A stretch of 64,000 bases of DNA from Rugalucina vietnamica. Its lineage: Eukaryota; Mollusca; Bivalvia; Lucinida; Lucinidae. Below the pieces are notes generated by a model, which made no database searches, was not told the DNA's origin, and worked only from the letters and a program-made list of their open reading frames with translations. The DNA lies in the NCBI GenBank assembly GCA_964017185.1, contig OZ024876.1:16256226-16320225 (forward strand), in the 5' to 3' direction. Each line of letters opens with the position of its first letter. Position 1 is the stretch's first letter. Shown here one piece after another: positions 43,576-55,404 of the stretch. The translations under genes were made by a program, and so were the position numbers.

Positions 43576-45148
43576 ATCAACCCTTTATTAGCATTCAGGG
43601 GTCATTTGTTGCGGAAATTTTAAAGAAAGATGATTAAAAAATAAAAGAGAAATACAATTAAAACTAAGCTGCAATACATAGTAAAAACAACTAGTCATTT
43701 AGAAGCACAAGAATGGTGAATATCTGTATGGTGCTTGAGGTTTGCATCACAATGATGCGGTTTTTATAAAAGCGGTGTTTAGATTCGGTATGTCGAATGA
43801 TGGGGGGGAGTCTGAAGTCTAATACTGCGTTCATGAGCACGACTGCATCTAACTTTCCTCACCCCCACTACCACCACCACAACGTGCCAAAATTGGTTTC
43901 ATGGTTTCTGCTAAGCATTCCGGTCAACATTATATAGCCATGTCGGGGCGATGCCACCTCTTCTTATGTGTCTTGCTCAGGGACGAAGGGATCCAAGATA
44001 TCTCACTCCGGTCGGGGTCCTGTACGCTACCTCTGGACCACCTCACATTCCTACCACACGTAGAAAGTTTTAGTTGAAAATATTACTTCCAAAGACAACA
44101 ATAAAGTCACACAAACCTTATGTATACCGTCCGTAAAACGTAACGCACTGCCATTTTGAGCAAAAATACACGAAAAGTAATACGGCTGCAGAAATTTACA
44201 GTTTACAGAATAACGGAATGGCAACCGTGTTTCATTTATGTCATAAACTGAAGAAAAGATATTCGTGCTGTTAATTGTTCATTTTATTATTCCCCCCAAC
44301 CCCACCAAAAAAAAATAAATAAAAAAAATGCCAAAATTTTCGACAAAACTCTGCCATGGGCATCTATGACGAGTTGGAAAGCTAATGAAATAAAATTAAT
44401 GGTTTTGCGACCGCCATTTTTTATTTTCAAAAGTTTTCGTTATTTTCTGTACTGACTGTAAATATGCAAAATAGTTCGCTTTAAAACACGCAAGCCAAAA
44501 CGTCTGTCCGACACCAAATGCGTCCAACAAAAATATTGAACAGTATAGCAAAGATGTCTCCGATACCCACTGTATTGGCAATTTTCCAGCTCATAATTTT
44601 TGGCTACTTTTTTTTTTTTTTTTTTTTTTTTCATAAAACCATTTCAATGAAAATTGAAAAGGGCTTTAAACTGCAAATTCAAAGTATGACACAAAAAGCC
44701 GATTTCAATATTTTGTTGTGTTGCAGCAATAAACCAATTAAATTCAGTTTTTACAAGATATATACGTATATTCACCTATGACCGAAAAATATTTGGCATT
44801 GATTTCATGCTTTCAAAGTCGTTCTTCCATATTGTTGCCTCTTTTTCTTTAAACTATGTCAGTATCAACAATATCATGGGAGCCATAAATATCTTCTCAT
44901 TCTGAGAAATAAAGAGAGTGACAGAACATTTTGACCTAGCCTTGTAGAGCAGGAAATACAAACATGAACTATCACTAGCCAATCAATCACAATTGTTTTA
45001 ATTCATCAATAAACTTATTGATGATTCATTTTCAAAATAAATCCCCTACTTTTACGTTTGTGTATATCATCAGAAAGACACCTTATTAAAATAATGTACG
45101 TCATTTTTAAAATAAAATGGTATAAAAATGATTTACCTTAAATGTTGT
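43576..45148. other. Intergenic, no gene seen
   Basis: A C-rich stretch with a CCACTACCACCACC run near 43865 and a poly-T at 44609-44632. ORFs up to 87 codons cross the poly-T and are artefacts. Confidence 0.45.
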
Positions 45149-46874
45149 TATAGCCCCGCTTTGAAAAAGTGGGGGCTATACTGGATTCACCCTGTCCTTC
45201 CGTAGTTCCGTTATTCTGTTATTCCGTCCTTCTGTCCTTCCGTCCTTCCGACATTTTTGTTTCCATTCATTATCTTGAGAATGGCTCGACAGAATCTGAC
45301 CAAATTTTGTATGCACATCAACATTTACAAGATCTAGCTTGGGATTGTTACCCGTCATTTTTCACAAAATTTTGACGGAGTTATGGCCCTTGATTGATGT
45401 CAGAATTTCGTTTCCGCTCAATATCTTGAGAACGAATTGACAGAATCTGACCAAATTTTGTATGCACATCAACATTGACAAGATCTAGCTTGGGATTGTT
45501 ACCCATCGTTTATCGCAAAATTTTGACGGAGTTATGGCCCTTGATTGACGTCAGAATTTCGTTTCCGCTCAATATCTTGAGAATAAATTGACAGAATCGG
45601 ACCAAATTTTGTATGCATATCATCATTGACAAGATCTTGCTTGGGATTGTTACCCGTCATTTTTCGCAAAATTTTGACGGAGTTATGGCCCTTGGTTGAC
45701 GTCAGAATTTCGTTTCCGCTCAATATCTTGAGAACGAATTGACAGAATCGGACCAAATTTTGTATGCACATCATCATTGACAGGACCTAGCTTGGGATTG
45801 TTACCCGTCATTTTTCGCAAAATTTTGACAGAGTTATGGCCCTTGATTAACGTCAGAATTTCGTTTCCGCTCAATATCTTGAGAACGCATTGACAGAATC
45901 CGACCAAATTTTGTATGCACATCAACATTGACATGATCTAGCTTGGGATTATTACCTGTTATTATTTGCAAAATTTTGACGGAGTTACGGCCCTTGATTG
46001 ACATCAGAATTTCGTTTCCGCTCAATATCTTGAGAACAAATTGACAGAATCCGACCAAATTTTGTATGCACATCAACATTGACAAGATCTAGCTTGGGAT
46101 TGTTGCCCGTCATTTTTCGCAAAATTTTGACGGAGTTATGGCCCTTGATTGACGTCAGAATTTCGTTTCCGCTCAATATCTTGAGAACAAATTGACAGAA
46201 TCGGACCAAATTTTGTATGCACATCATCATTGACAAGATCTAGCTTGGGATTGTTACCCGTCATTTTTCGCAAAATTTTGACGGAGTTACGGCCCTTAAT
46301 TGACGTCAGAATTTCGTTTCCGCTCAATATCTTGAGAACGCATTGACAGAATCCGACCAAATTTTGTATGCACATCAACATTGACAAGATCTAGCTTGGG
46401 ATTGTAATACCCTTCAGTTTTTGTTAAATTTTGACAGAGTTATGGCCCTTAATTAACGTCAGAATTTCGTTTCCGCTCAATATCTTGAGAACGAATTGAC
46501 AGAATCCAACCAAATTTTGTATGCACATCAACATTGACAAGATCTGGCTTGGGATTGTTACCCGTCATTTTTCACAAAATTTTGATGGAGTTAACAGCCC
46601 TTGATTGACTTGAGAATTTTGTTTCTGCTCAATATCTTCAGAACGAATTGACAGAATCCGTCTAAATTTTGTATGCACATCATCATTGACAAGATCTAGT
46701 TTTGGATTATTACCGTCATTTTTCGCAAAATTTTGACAGAAAACGAATTGACAAAATCAGACCAAATTTTGTATGAGCATCAATATTGATGAGATCTAGC
46801 TTGTGATAGCCTGTGATAGTTACCTGTCATTGTTTTTTTTCACCCTGCAAAAAAAGCTGAGAAGCGGGGCTATA
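45149..46874. mobile_element. Hairpin-capped element filled with a 151-bp tandem repeat
   Basis: It begins TATAGCCCCGCTTTGAAAAA, itself a hairpin with GTGGGGGCTATA, and ends AGAAGCGGGGCTATA, the inverse of the start. A pyrimidine-rich CCGTCCTTCTGTCC tract follows the left cap. From about 45255 to 46790 a 151-bp unit repeats about ten times, each with TCAATATCTTGAGAA, CCAAATTTTGTATGCACATC and TTTTGACGGAGTTATGGCCC. Overlapping 83-codon minus-strand ORFs recur at exactly 151-bp steps because of the repeat. Confidence 0.85.
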
Positions 46875-47159
46875 GTCAGATTCTCTGACAATTCTAGTTT
46901 AATCAGCCTTCAATTGCGCATTTGCTAAATCTTGATATAAGGGTGGGGTTTCTTTTGTCGGTCAGAATATATTGAAATATTGTCATTTGGTAAAGTCACG
47001 TACATATACCGCTGGTTTTTAGTAGGGCACATTCAGGGTTGAGTTCCAGCAACTATAATGTATCCCACTTTTCGTGTAAAAAGACGAGATATACTCACGC
47101 TCTTTATTAAAACGCAACATTTTCTTTTTTGCTTGGTTTTTCTCATTCCGAATAAAGCA
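46875..47159. other. No gene seen
   Basis: AT-rich linker. Confidence 0.4.
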
Positions 47160-47306
47160 AAGGACTAGGGCGTTTAACGCCTGATTTTGGCCTCAGATTT
47201 TGCTAAAAAATAAATTTTGGAATTTAGGTGAGAAAACTGTTCCTCAAAACAGTCACATATCTCCTCTATTAAAAACAAGAACAAGTACTTCATTTATCCT
47301 ACAAGC

Positions 47307-47320
47307 GTTGCCATGGCAAC
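47307..47320. promoter_or_regulatory. Perfect RFX X-box palindrome
   Basis: GTTGCCATGGCAAC matches the palindromic consensus bound by RFX factors, which in animals control ciliary genes among others. Binding here is not shown. Confidence 0.5.
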
Positions 47321-47581
47321 GCCCAGAAGAACTGTAAATAGAGCACATTTTGCATATTTTGGTCTATATTTTGGCCATTTCTGAACACATTTTTTATTTT
47401 TAAGTGCCAGCCCACACGATGAACAAAATGATACTTACCATACATTATCTATGGATGATACTTCATAATTATTTCATAATAAGAAATTGTTCGTCGCGTG
47501 GGCCGGTAGTTGAAAATGATGTTGAATGGTGCAAAATAGACCCAAAATTGCAAAAAGTGGTATTTCGATGCTTTTCGGAGC

Positions 47582-47595
47582 GTTGCCATGGCAAC
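47582..47595. promoter_or_regulatory. Perfect RFX X-box palindrome
   Basis: The same 14-bp palindrome in the right half of the element. Confidence 0.5.
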
Positions 47596-47726
47596 ATGTG
47601 TAATTTGAGTGTGATAGTTGTGCTAGAATTTATAAGCTATTTGCAATACTTCTATCTTCAAAATTCCAAAATTCAATCTTTACCAACACATGAGGCCGAA
47701 ATCAGGCCTTAAATTCCCTAGGCCTT

Positions 47727-48149
47727 ACCGTAAAATAACTTTTGAACTGAAAAGTACAACCAGTCTAATCTGTTTAATTTCAATTAAAACAAAAAAGATA
47801 ATACCAAAATACTAATGCCAGTGGTTTTAATTTGGGCATTACGACGGTTTAATACGTTACTCGGAATTTGACCAAAATAAATTACGTAAAATTTAAATGG
47901 GGAAAAAATCGTCAGGTTCAACGTGATTTCTAGAAATTAAGATAAACACCAAAAAGCCAAATAAATACTGTTAGTTGGCTTCCATTCGCACTAAAATCCT
48001 GTACAAGTTACGTATTTTTAACAATCACCAGGAAAACATATTTTGGCATGTTAAATGGAACGAAGTCAAAGCACAATCACAAACGTAAACTTACGTAAAC
48101 TTGATTTGGTGGTACCAGGGCTCATCAGAAGACAGATACTGATGAAATG
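47727..48149. other. No gene seen
   Basis: AT-rich. Confidence 0.4.
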
Positions 48150-49110
48150 TCTGTAGTTAATGTAGTTTTCTGCTCTGTATACCACATTGCCACATTATTT
48201 GATTAAAGAAATACTTCTGGATTTGATAGAGTAGACATTCAAAGGGACATTAAAAACTATGGTTCACTTTAGTTGGTCTGAAACGACAGAAATGCTATTT
48301 CACTTCCTCTAACCAAAGTCGATATACACTTTGGTCTTGTCAGAATGTATGTGACTCCTGGATAATATTTCTATTAGATTTGGGACAAGTTATACAGACA
48401 AATTGTTGGAATTCCGATGGGTACAAATTGTGTCCCTCTCGTAGCTGATTTATATTTAAACTGCTGCGAAAGAGATTTCGTGTAACCATGAAAATCAAGC
48501 TGGCTTTTAATTCGACTTCCAGGTACCCCGATGACCTTTTGGACATTGACAACCCTTATTCTGAAGGTATGGTCAATCAAATTTATCCACCTGAACTACA
48601 ATTGAATGAAGCCAATACCACAGATACCACAGATACCGGAGCCCCTTTTTTTAGATTTACATCTTTCCATTGTAAATGAATTTGTTTCTTCCCAAATTTA
48701 TGATAAGCGCGATGACTTTGCTTTTGATATGGCAATTGATGGTGACGTTCCTCGCCTTGCTTCTTATGGAGCTTACATTTCTCAACTTATAAGGTTTGTT
48801 AGAGCCTGCAATCATGTTACGGACTTCAACATGCAAAATAAATGTTTAACGGCCAGGTGTATCGGTATCATAAACTTTGAAATACATTTTCTAAATTTTA
48901 TCGTAGACTCTATGAATTGATTTCCACATTTAATGTTGGGTTAAAGACGCTTTTACGTGAGGGCCTTTCGGAACCAGAATTTTATGATGAGTTGGTTTAC
49001 AAATTTAAGAAACTTTTTTTTTCTTTTCAGTTCAGAAAAATCATTATACGAGGGATTATCAAAAGTTACGTGGACTGTTCTTATTTTTGGAAAACGGTTC
49101 AGACAAACAT
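48150..49110 (+). pseudogene. Penelope-like reverse transcriptase remnant, copy 2
   Basis: Collinear with 34120-35030: ACCACATT..., GTTGGAATTCCGATGGGTAC (motif B), AATTCGACTTCCAGGTACCC (the catalytic region, where the first Tyr-Leu-Asp-Asp codons now read YPDD), GATAAGCGCGATGACTTTG and GAACCAGAATTTTATGATGA. It has more frameshifts and deletions than copy 1 and an altered catalytic box, so it is the more decayed copy. Confidence 0.7.
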
Positions 49111-50400
49111 ATTGAAATTTCAGCCGACGATAAACTTGCTTAAATCCAATAGATTCTCAAAGTGTGGTTAATTAAAAATGTTTTATAAGCAGTTGATGGT
49201 TTTACTTAACCCACCCTCCCCATCACGGAGCACGTCAGAAATGACGTTAAGCTTAGCAATGCAGTAACGCATTTCTTTTGCGTTTTCTTAAAAACTGTTT
49301 TGTATACATTTTATCACAGCCAAATGTGGAATGTGTCTTGAGGAATTCATAACAAAACATTTTATACTTGCTCAAAAATTATGGTGGGCCGGTTGTGCAC
49401 CTATCTTGTTTTGCTTAGTCCTACTTGTTTGCTTTTTCAGAACGTCTAAGCGACGTCTTAATTTCATGCAACATAGTTCAACAAGCAATTTTATACAATT
49501 CCCCTTGGAAATAAATCCAAACTTCTCATTTGCCGGTAAAACTTAAAGATCCTTTGGTAATACATCACAAACCAATACATTGCTTGAACTTTAAAACGAG
49601 TAATACCCAGGTAAATATCAGAAGTTCATATCCGTCATTTAAAATGTACTATAGCCTACTTAGAAAAACAATTGAGGGATATGGTTTTTGTTTCGATTTC
49701 ATTGCTAAAGGTATATTTTTTTCTGCCCAAATAATTAATAGATATGTAGCAGAACCATCACTGTGCAAAGATTTCATAAAATTTTCGCGTTGCCTGGAAG
49801 CGCTTCTCGCAGACTTGCAGAAATGATGGAACACCCCTAAAATTACAGTTATAACTGCTCCCTACTCTATCCTAGTCTTTCATTCACCCCCTCTTACTGG
49901 TTCATCCAAATGCAAAACTGTTTCGATAATCGAAATGGCGACACTTTTAAGTCTAAAACGCACTTTGGGGAAATTTCAGAAATCTGCGATTTTTTGTAAA
50001 AAAACACATTTTTTAACCCAAAAAAATTTTTTTCATTTAAAATGTTTTCCTTTGCACTGTAAGTATGAAACTGAAATCCGTTTTTGAATGCGCGCTCTGG
50101 TTTTCTCAAAACAGCTTTTTTAAAATGTGTTGTCATTTTGATTTGATTTTTTCTTGTGCTTCAAGTTGTCACGTTTGGTATCACAGGCGATACGTCTCAA
50201 TTGCGTCTGACAAGTTTTTTTAACGAACATTTCTTTATGGATAAAATTGTTTTTAGTGTTCAATGTTCAATAATATACGATATTATGTTTATTTTTAACA
50301 TCAATTTAATTATTCTGACGGACTTTAGTGCTTAAAAGTGATTTAAAATTACGCTAGAGCATAAAAGAAACACAATATCGTGAACTTAACACCACAAACG
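49111..50400 (+). other. Two small unassigned ORFs, otherwise no gene
   Basis: ORF 49331-49546 (ATG-started, 71 codons) has one strongly hydrophobic segment (WWAGCAPILFCLVLLVCFF) that could span a membrane. ORF 49530-49826 (98 codons) reads protein-like near its end (SLCKDFIKFSRCLEALLADL). They overlap by 17 bp in different frames. I recognise neither, and no splice or promoter context supports them. 49830-50400 is plain AT-rich sequence. Confidence 0.25.
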
Positions 50401-50553
50401 AAGGACTAGGGCATTTAACGACTGATTTTGGCCTCAGATTTTGCTTAAAATAAATTTTGGAATTTACATGTAGGTGAGAAAACTATTCCCTTAAAACAGC
50501 CATATGTCTCCTCTAATAAAAACAAGAACAAGTACTTCATTTATCCTACAAGC

Positions 50554-50567
50554 GTTGCCATGGCAAC
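50554..50567. promoter_or_regulatory. Perfect RFX X-box palindrome
   Basis: GTTGCCATGGCAAC, left site of copy 2. Confidence 0.5.
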
Positions 50568-50828
50568 GCCCAGAAGAACCACAGATAGAGCACATTCTGC
50601 AATTTTTGGTATATTTTGGACCATTTCTGAACACATTTTTTAATTTTTAAGTGCCAGCGCACACTCCGAACAAAATTATACTCAGCATACAATATCTCTG
50701 GATGATACTTCATAATTATTTCACAATAAGAAATTGTTCGTCGCGTGGGCCGGTAGTTGAAAATGATGTTGAATGGTGAAAAATAGACCCAAAATTGCAA
50801 AAAGTGATATTTCTATGGTTTTCGGAGC

Positions 50829-50842
50829 GTTGCCATGGCAAC
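50829..50842. promoter_or_regulatory. Perfect RFX X-box palindrome
   Basis: GTTGCCATGGCAAC, right site of copy 2. Confidence 0.5.
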
Positions 50843-50990
50843 ATGTGTAATTTAAATGTGATAGTTGTGCTAGAGTTTATAAGCAGGGACCGATACCTGC
50901 TATTTGCAATACGTTTCTCCTCAAATTTCCAAAATTCAGTTTTTTATCAACACATGAGGCCGAAATCAGGCCTTAAATTCCCTAGGCCTT

Positions 50991-51654
50991 TATCCACAAA
51001 AAAATTGTTCTCGAAATTTTTTGCTAAAATTGCTTTCTTAGACGTCATCGTGACGTGAATTTTCTGATGAAAATCTTACAGCGACTACAAGAATGAAAGT
51101 TTGTGAAAACAAACCATCTTCTGTGATAGCTGACAACCTAAAGCATAATAAAAAGCAAAATAAATATTGGCAATTTCTTTCAATGTCATTAAAGGCCCTA
51201 GCGTTTTACGCTGACGTCAAACGTAAAGTGCTAAAACACAGATACATTCGATTACAGCTTACCAAATGCTACGGTAATTTAATGATATATTGTGTAATTC
51301 GTTTCAGTTTTGCACGCAATTATAAGTTTTCTTGGTGAACGTTAAAATGATGTACATGTAATTACCGCATTTTTAACACAAATGGAAGCAAACCAACAAC
51401 ATTCGTTTGGGTCTTGATGTTTCTTTCCAGCAATCATTTTGAACCTGAAGAAAGTTTTTCGTCCCCATTGACCTGTCATTCAATTTAATTTGTTGAATTT
51501 TGGGAAACGCTTGGAATCAAACTGCATGGCGTTAATCAAGGACAATGACATTTCGTTTTTGGTATTGAAGTTAAGCAGATAATTGTACTTTTCAATTCAA
51601 CAAGTCCTGTATTCAGAGAGGTAGAATCGATAATGCAAGTATTGCGTTTTTAAA
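50991..51654. other. Intergenic, no gene seen
   Basis: An 81-codon Lys-rich ORF at 51093-51338 is unsupported. AT-rich elsewhere. Confidence 0.4.
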
Positions 51655-51812
51655 TCGTGGGTACACAAAAGAACCGCCTCGACAAGGCGGTTCGAATGAG
51701 TACCCACAATCTATGATTTTGAGCAAAAGTAAGAAAATAGGTATGCCCAGTTTTACTATATAAAAGTGGGATGGAGGATGGTACATATTGCACGGACATG
51801 GTAGTGTGATGG
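51655..51812 (-). mobile_element. Family 2 MITE, truncated
   Basis: Palindrome AGAACCGCCTCGACAAGGCG and a right end GCACGGACATGGTAGTGTGATG remain; the left third is missing. Confidence 0.7.
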
Positions 51813-52130
51813 TAAGAAAATTTCTTCATGGCTTAACTTGTAACTTAATTCCTATAACACCTTAAAACGCAGATGAATCGACGCTGTGTTTGTTTTGAAA
51901 TTCTGAACGGACAATGACCACAAGTATTTATGGAAGTATTATCCTCTATCGTGATATAAACAAAGGTGCTTTACACAAAGAAGGTCTCCAAAAACTAGGA
52001 CGACTGTTATACTTTTATCTTTGTCATTTATGTAAAACATACCACTGTGTAATTGACAATTTCAAGGGCATTTTCAACGCGGTAGACAGTTGTTTTAGAC
52101 CGAAGTGTCAGCTCAGCGAAAAAGACAAAA

Positions 52131-52212
52131 ATGTCGATTTTGGACTCAGGAAGGAAACGGATAGTCATGATAGCGATGGACGGGAGTAAACATTCCGAGT
52201 ATGCTTTCAAGT
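52131..52212 (+). CDS. USP gene 2, exon 1
   Basis: ATG after an A-rich leader; donor GTAAGT at 52213; phase 1 after AFK. Confidence 0.82.
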
Positions 52213-55167
52213 GTAAGTATTGGGGTCTACCTTTTATTTATAATTTGTATAAATTTTGTCAATGATACCTCGTGATAAGGTGTTCAATGTTATGTAAAGG
52301 TTATATGATACATGCTCGTTTATAGTCTACAGTTCGATATTGTACGATATAAGAATGCTACAAATGTACATGTCCTAATGAGTAATGTGTTGTCCTGGGG
52401 CTCACTGCTTGCCATCACCTGGGTTTTAGAAATAGAATGACTTTTAGATTGACCTACCTATAGTGCAATGCGCCATACTCATGATGCAATATTTACATTC
52501 TTAGATATGAAAGGGTAATTCTTGATGTTTTTCATGTCCCGATGAAAATTGAGAAGTCAAGTTTGTGTGCTTATTTTGGTGTGACATCAGTCTCGTATCG
52601 CCACATGAAGTTAAGCGCGAAATCCGTCAAATTAGATTATCCAGAAAATTAGCAATGGTATTGTAAAATAAAAGACAAATAATTGATTGAAAATATAAAA
52701 TGTAATTACGTGTATGAATTGAAATTCAGATTTTTAGTTTTAATTTTGGATGATGAAAAACATAAGCAACTTAATGTATCCGATAAGTTCTTCAGGCTTC
52801 ACAGACACTAAACCTAAAAATCTGAATTTAAATCCTTAAAATACATTAAGGAACAAGCTGTAGGATAAAAGGAAAATGTTTACTCGGGCCAGGGACTTGT
52901 ATACAGAAAAAAAAAACACACAACAAAATCTCATTGTTATGAGGCAAATGAAAAGCATGTAATACTTTTCACACAAGCACACAAGGCCAGTCGACTGGTA
53001 ATTTTGCTCATAGCTCATTGTAAAAGAGAAGCATTTACATGTTGCTTTTTTCTTAAACCACAGGGTATGCTGAGCACGTACGACACAAAAATGACGAGGT
53101 GGTGCTGGCACATTGTATGGAGGAGTTTCAGGTCCAACGTAAGTAACACGTTTAGAAATTCTCATATAAAACTACTTATTACGAAAATACGCACAAGAAA
53201 AAAAAATAAATAAAAAAATAAAAAAAAAGCTTTAAACACCCATACTCGTCGATCTATGTTAAAAGGTTGCATATTTCACGAACATGTTATACTGCTAAAA
53301 ATTTGAATACATCATTCGTTTAAAGGAATATATAGCTGCTCTTGTTCAAAATTTAAAGTTGGCAGCGCAAATTGATGCAACATCACACGACATGGGAATG
53401 AATGGACGCCTAGTCTATTAGGGAGTTTTGTGCGTCGCTGTAGATATTATTTTACAAAATCGATATTGCCTCACAGTATGTAGTTGCCCTATTGACGAGG
53501 CTAACCAACGGACTCACATTTTGTCACGTATCGTGTGATGTTGCATCAGTCTGTGCTGTAGAAATTTGGGCATCACGGGTATGCACCTGGTGAGTGGAAA
53601 TATGAGCTGCGACGAGAGAAAACCGGTCTTCGGGGTTTCCGACCAGGTCTGATATAAACCGACCTGTACAGTCACAGAAGCAGGCTAGAAGCTTGAATTT
53701 TCGGAGTTAAGAAGAAGATAAATTTTACTATCCGTGTAGCAAAAACAAAGGCGATGATCAGTTACTGCGAAGCTGATCTGCGCCTTTTGTTTTCGCATAG
53801 GCAAAAATCCGGTTTTCTGTCACAAACAAACGCCATAGGACCTTTATTGCGGCTTTCACACTAGAGCACGATCTGTTACGAATGTCACGATTGACAAATC
53901 GCAGCTAATCGGGACATTTTGCCAAAATTTGACGTTCTGATAAGTGTCGTTGCGTTTTGATACGATCTGTTGCGATCTGATACGATAGGGTGGCGATCGG
54001 TCAAAATCTGGTGACACGATATTGGTCCCGGATAGATACGATTAGTTGCGATCTGATAAGATTATTACGATTAAACCCCGATTCTAATGCGCTCTGACAC
54101 GATTATCACGATACTTGACCGCGATTTGATACGAACTGATACGCTTAGATGCGTTCTGGTACCAGTTTCAAGAACTGATACGACATGTTGCGATAGGTGA
54201 CGATTGTTGGCTTGATTTTTGGTGCCTGATTGAGGTCACGATTGTGTCACGATGAGACCGCGAATGGTATATTTACTTAGAAAACAAACATATACTTCAT
54301 TACGTTTTTAATCTCTGAAGACGAAACAACATTGGTGATGGAGGAGCAGAGACTGACGAGAATGCGACATTTGCATTATTAATGCCTTATCCTTCCCCTT
54401 TCAATCCCTGTCCCTGCTGCCATTTCCTGGCATCCTTCAGATTTCGAATTAATACTGAAAAAGGACCGTATTGATATTAACTTCTCTGTTGTTGATCAAA
54501 GAATAAAAGTTATCTTGCCCGATGTTTTTAATGTATTGATAATTCGTAACAGATCGTAAGCATCCGTGGCAAAAACGTGGCTTGTCGTGTCTCATCGCAT
54601 TTACTCGTATCAGATCGTATCCTATCGGGAGTCATTCGCATCGCCTCGTAGTTAATCGGGCCAGGCATTTTTCTCGAATCGTAACAGACCGTAACAATTC
54701 GTAGGAGATCGCAACTCATCTCAACAGATCGCGGTGTTTTGGTCGGTCCCGATCATCGCGATTTAGGAGCAAGATGAGATACGATTTGTTGCGATTTGTT
54801 ACGAGGTCATACGATCTGATGCGATGGCCACGATAGTCCCGCCAATCGTGGTAATCGTGGCAAAATTTTTGGCAGCCAAAAATTTTTCCACGATTAGCCC
54901 GATTATCACGATTGATTTCAAGATGTGATGCGATCTGATAAGATTGGATACGATAGTCCCGATTGGTCCATGATGAAGACCACGATACCAATCGTGGTCG
55001 AATCGTGATAAGTGTGAAAGCTGCATATACAACTGAAATCAATTGCTTTTACAGCAACGGACTTCCTAGGAGCCAATGAAATTATGATTGACGAACTGTT
55101 TGAAAAACATTCGACCAAAAACAAGGCAACACAAAAACAAATTGAAGACATGGCGAATAAATATCAG
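52131..55167 (+). CDS. Universal stress protein paralogue, exons 1-3 only
   Basis: Exons at 52131-52212, 53064-53138 and 55055-55167 (82, 75 and 113 nt) give residues 1-90. Intron positions and phases (1, 1, 0) and the lengths of exons 2 and 3 equal those of USP gene 1. Strand 1 is RIVMIAMDGS (Asp17), followed by WYAEHVRHKNDEVVLAHCME and TDFLGANEIMIDELFEKHST, each aligning with gene 1. The frame is intact, with no stop or shift. The fourth exon, with the glycine-rich nucleotide loop, is not present between 55168 and the satellite at 56899, nor in the satellite. Either it lies beyond the window, making intron 3 more than 8.8 kb and filled with satellite, or it has been lost and the gene is a pseudogene. 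A longer frame in the first exon region (from 51914) is another frame and not used. Confidence 0.8.
52213..53063. repeat. USP gene 2 intron 1, one inverted repeat
   Basis: AAATTCAGATTTTTAGTTTT (52723) and, inverted, AAACCTAAAAATCTGAATTT (about 52811) form a hairpin around 52720-52835. Otherwise plain AT-rich sequence. Confidence 0.5.
53064..53138 (+). CDS. USP gene 2, exon 2
   Basis: Acceptor CTTAAACCACAG, donor GTAAGT at 53139. Completes Trp28. Confidence 0.82.
53370..53555. repeat. Inverted repeat in USP gene 2 intron 2
   Basis: TTGATGCAACATCACACGAC at the left and CGTGTGATGTTGCATCAGTC at the right form a 20-bp stem around a loop of about 145 bp. Probably a small MITE. Confidence 0.55.
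53604..53825 (-). mobile_element. Family 1 MITE in USP gene 2 intron 2
   Basis: From GAGCTGCGACGAGAGAAAAC to CCGGTTTTCTGTCA. A short deletion in the hairpin centre removes the CTTCGC copy on one side. Confidence 0.75.
53849..55024. mobile_element. TIR element built of CGAT-type repeats
   Basis: GCGGCTTTCACACTAG at the left and AAGTGTGAAAGCTGC at the right are inverse. The interior is dominated by GATCTG(A/T)(T)ACGAT-like words: forward at 53860-54240 and 54780-55000, inverted at about 54550-54730. There are dozens of CGAT/ATCG tetranucleotides, far above what its AT content predicts. It ends 30 bp before exon 3. Confidence 0.65.
55055..55167 (+). CDS. USP gene 2, exon 3
   Basis: Acceptor TTGCTTTTACAG, donor GTACAA at 55168; ends in phase 0 after KYQ. 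Confidence 0.82.
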
Positions 55168-55254
55168 GTACAATGTAGGTCAGAAATAATCATTTTTAAA
55201 CGTCCCTGAGTACAAGATTGACTATGGAATTCAATTTTTATTTAATTAGCTATG

Positions 55255-55395
55255 GAAAGGTACAAGTAGGCAAAGATCAGGAAAAGGCGCAATCAGAAAG
55301 AGATTCCCACTCCAAAAACCGAGGTGGGAAAAAACCAAACTAACAATCAGGCACTTATACCATGAAACATATCGTAAGCCGAATGAGCAGCTATT
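55255..55395 (-). repeat. Family 3 repeat, partial
   Basis: GAAAGGTACAAGTAGGCAAA to CGTAAGCCGAATGAGCAGC. Truncated at the far end. Confidence 0.75.
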
Positions 55396-55404
55396 TTATA
55401 AGGA

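Larger units (their letters stand above)
47160..47726. mobile_element. X-box TIR element, copy 1
   Basis: About 36-bp TIRs: GGACTAGGGCGTTTAACGCC and, inverted, GGCCTAGGGAATTTAAGGCC, each continuing into TGATTTTGGCCTCA-type sequence. Two perfect GTTGCCATGGCAAC palindromes lie at 47307-47320 and 47582-47595. A 102-codon plus-strand ORF overlaps the right half but shows no domain. A second copy is at 50401-50990. Confidence 0.8.
50401..50990. mobile_element. X-box TIR element, copy 2
   Basis: Same ends and same order as 47160-47726, with small indels (an extra GGGACCGATACCTGC near 50886). Both X-box palindromes are unchanged (50554-50567 and 50829-50842). Confidence 0.8.

Noticed and set aside
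45532-46387. Five overlapping 83-codon ORFs at 151-bp steps on the minus strand
   Set aside because: Produced by the tandem repeat: the period is not a multiple of three and the same phrase is read again in each unit.
45149-46874. CRISPR-like array
   Set aside because: Whole units repeat, there are no unique spacers, the unit is 151 bp, and the genome is eukaryotic.
51914-52189. 91-codon ORF overlapping the second USP start
   Set aside because: The USP frame with its conserved donor is in another frame; this ORF is a shadow extended into the leader.
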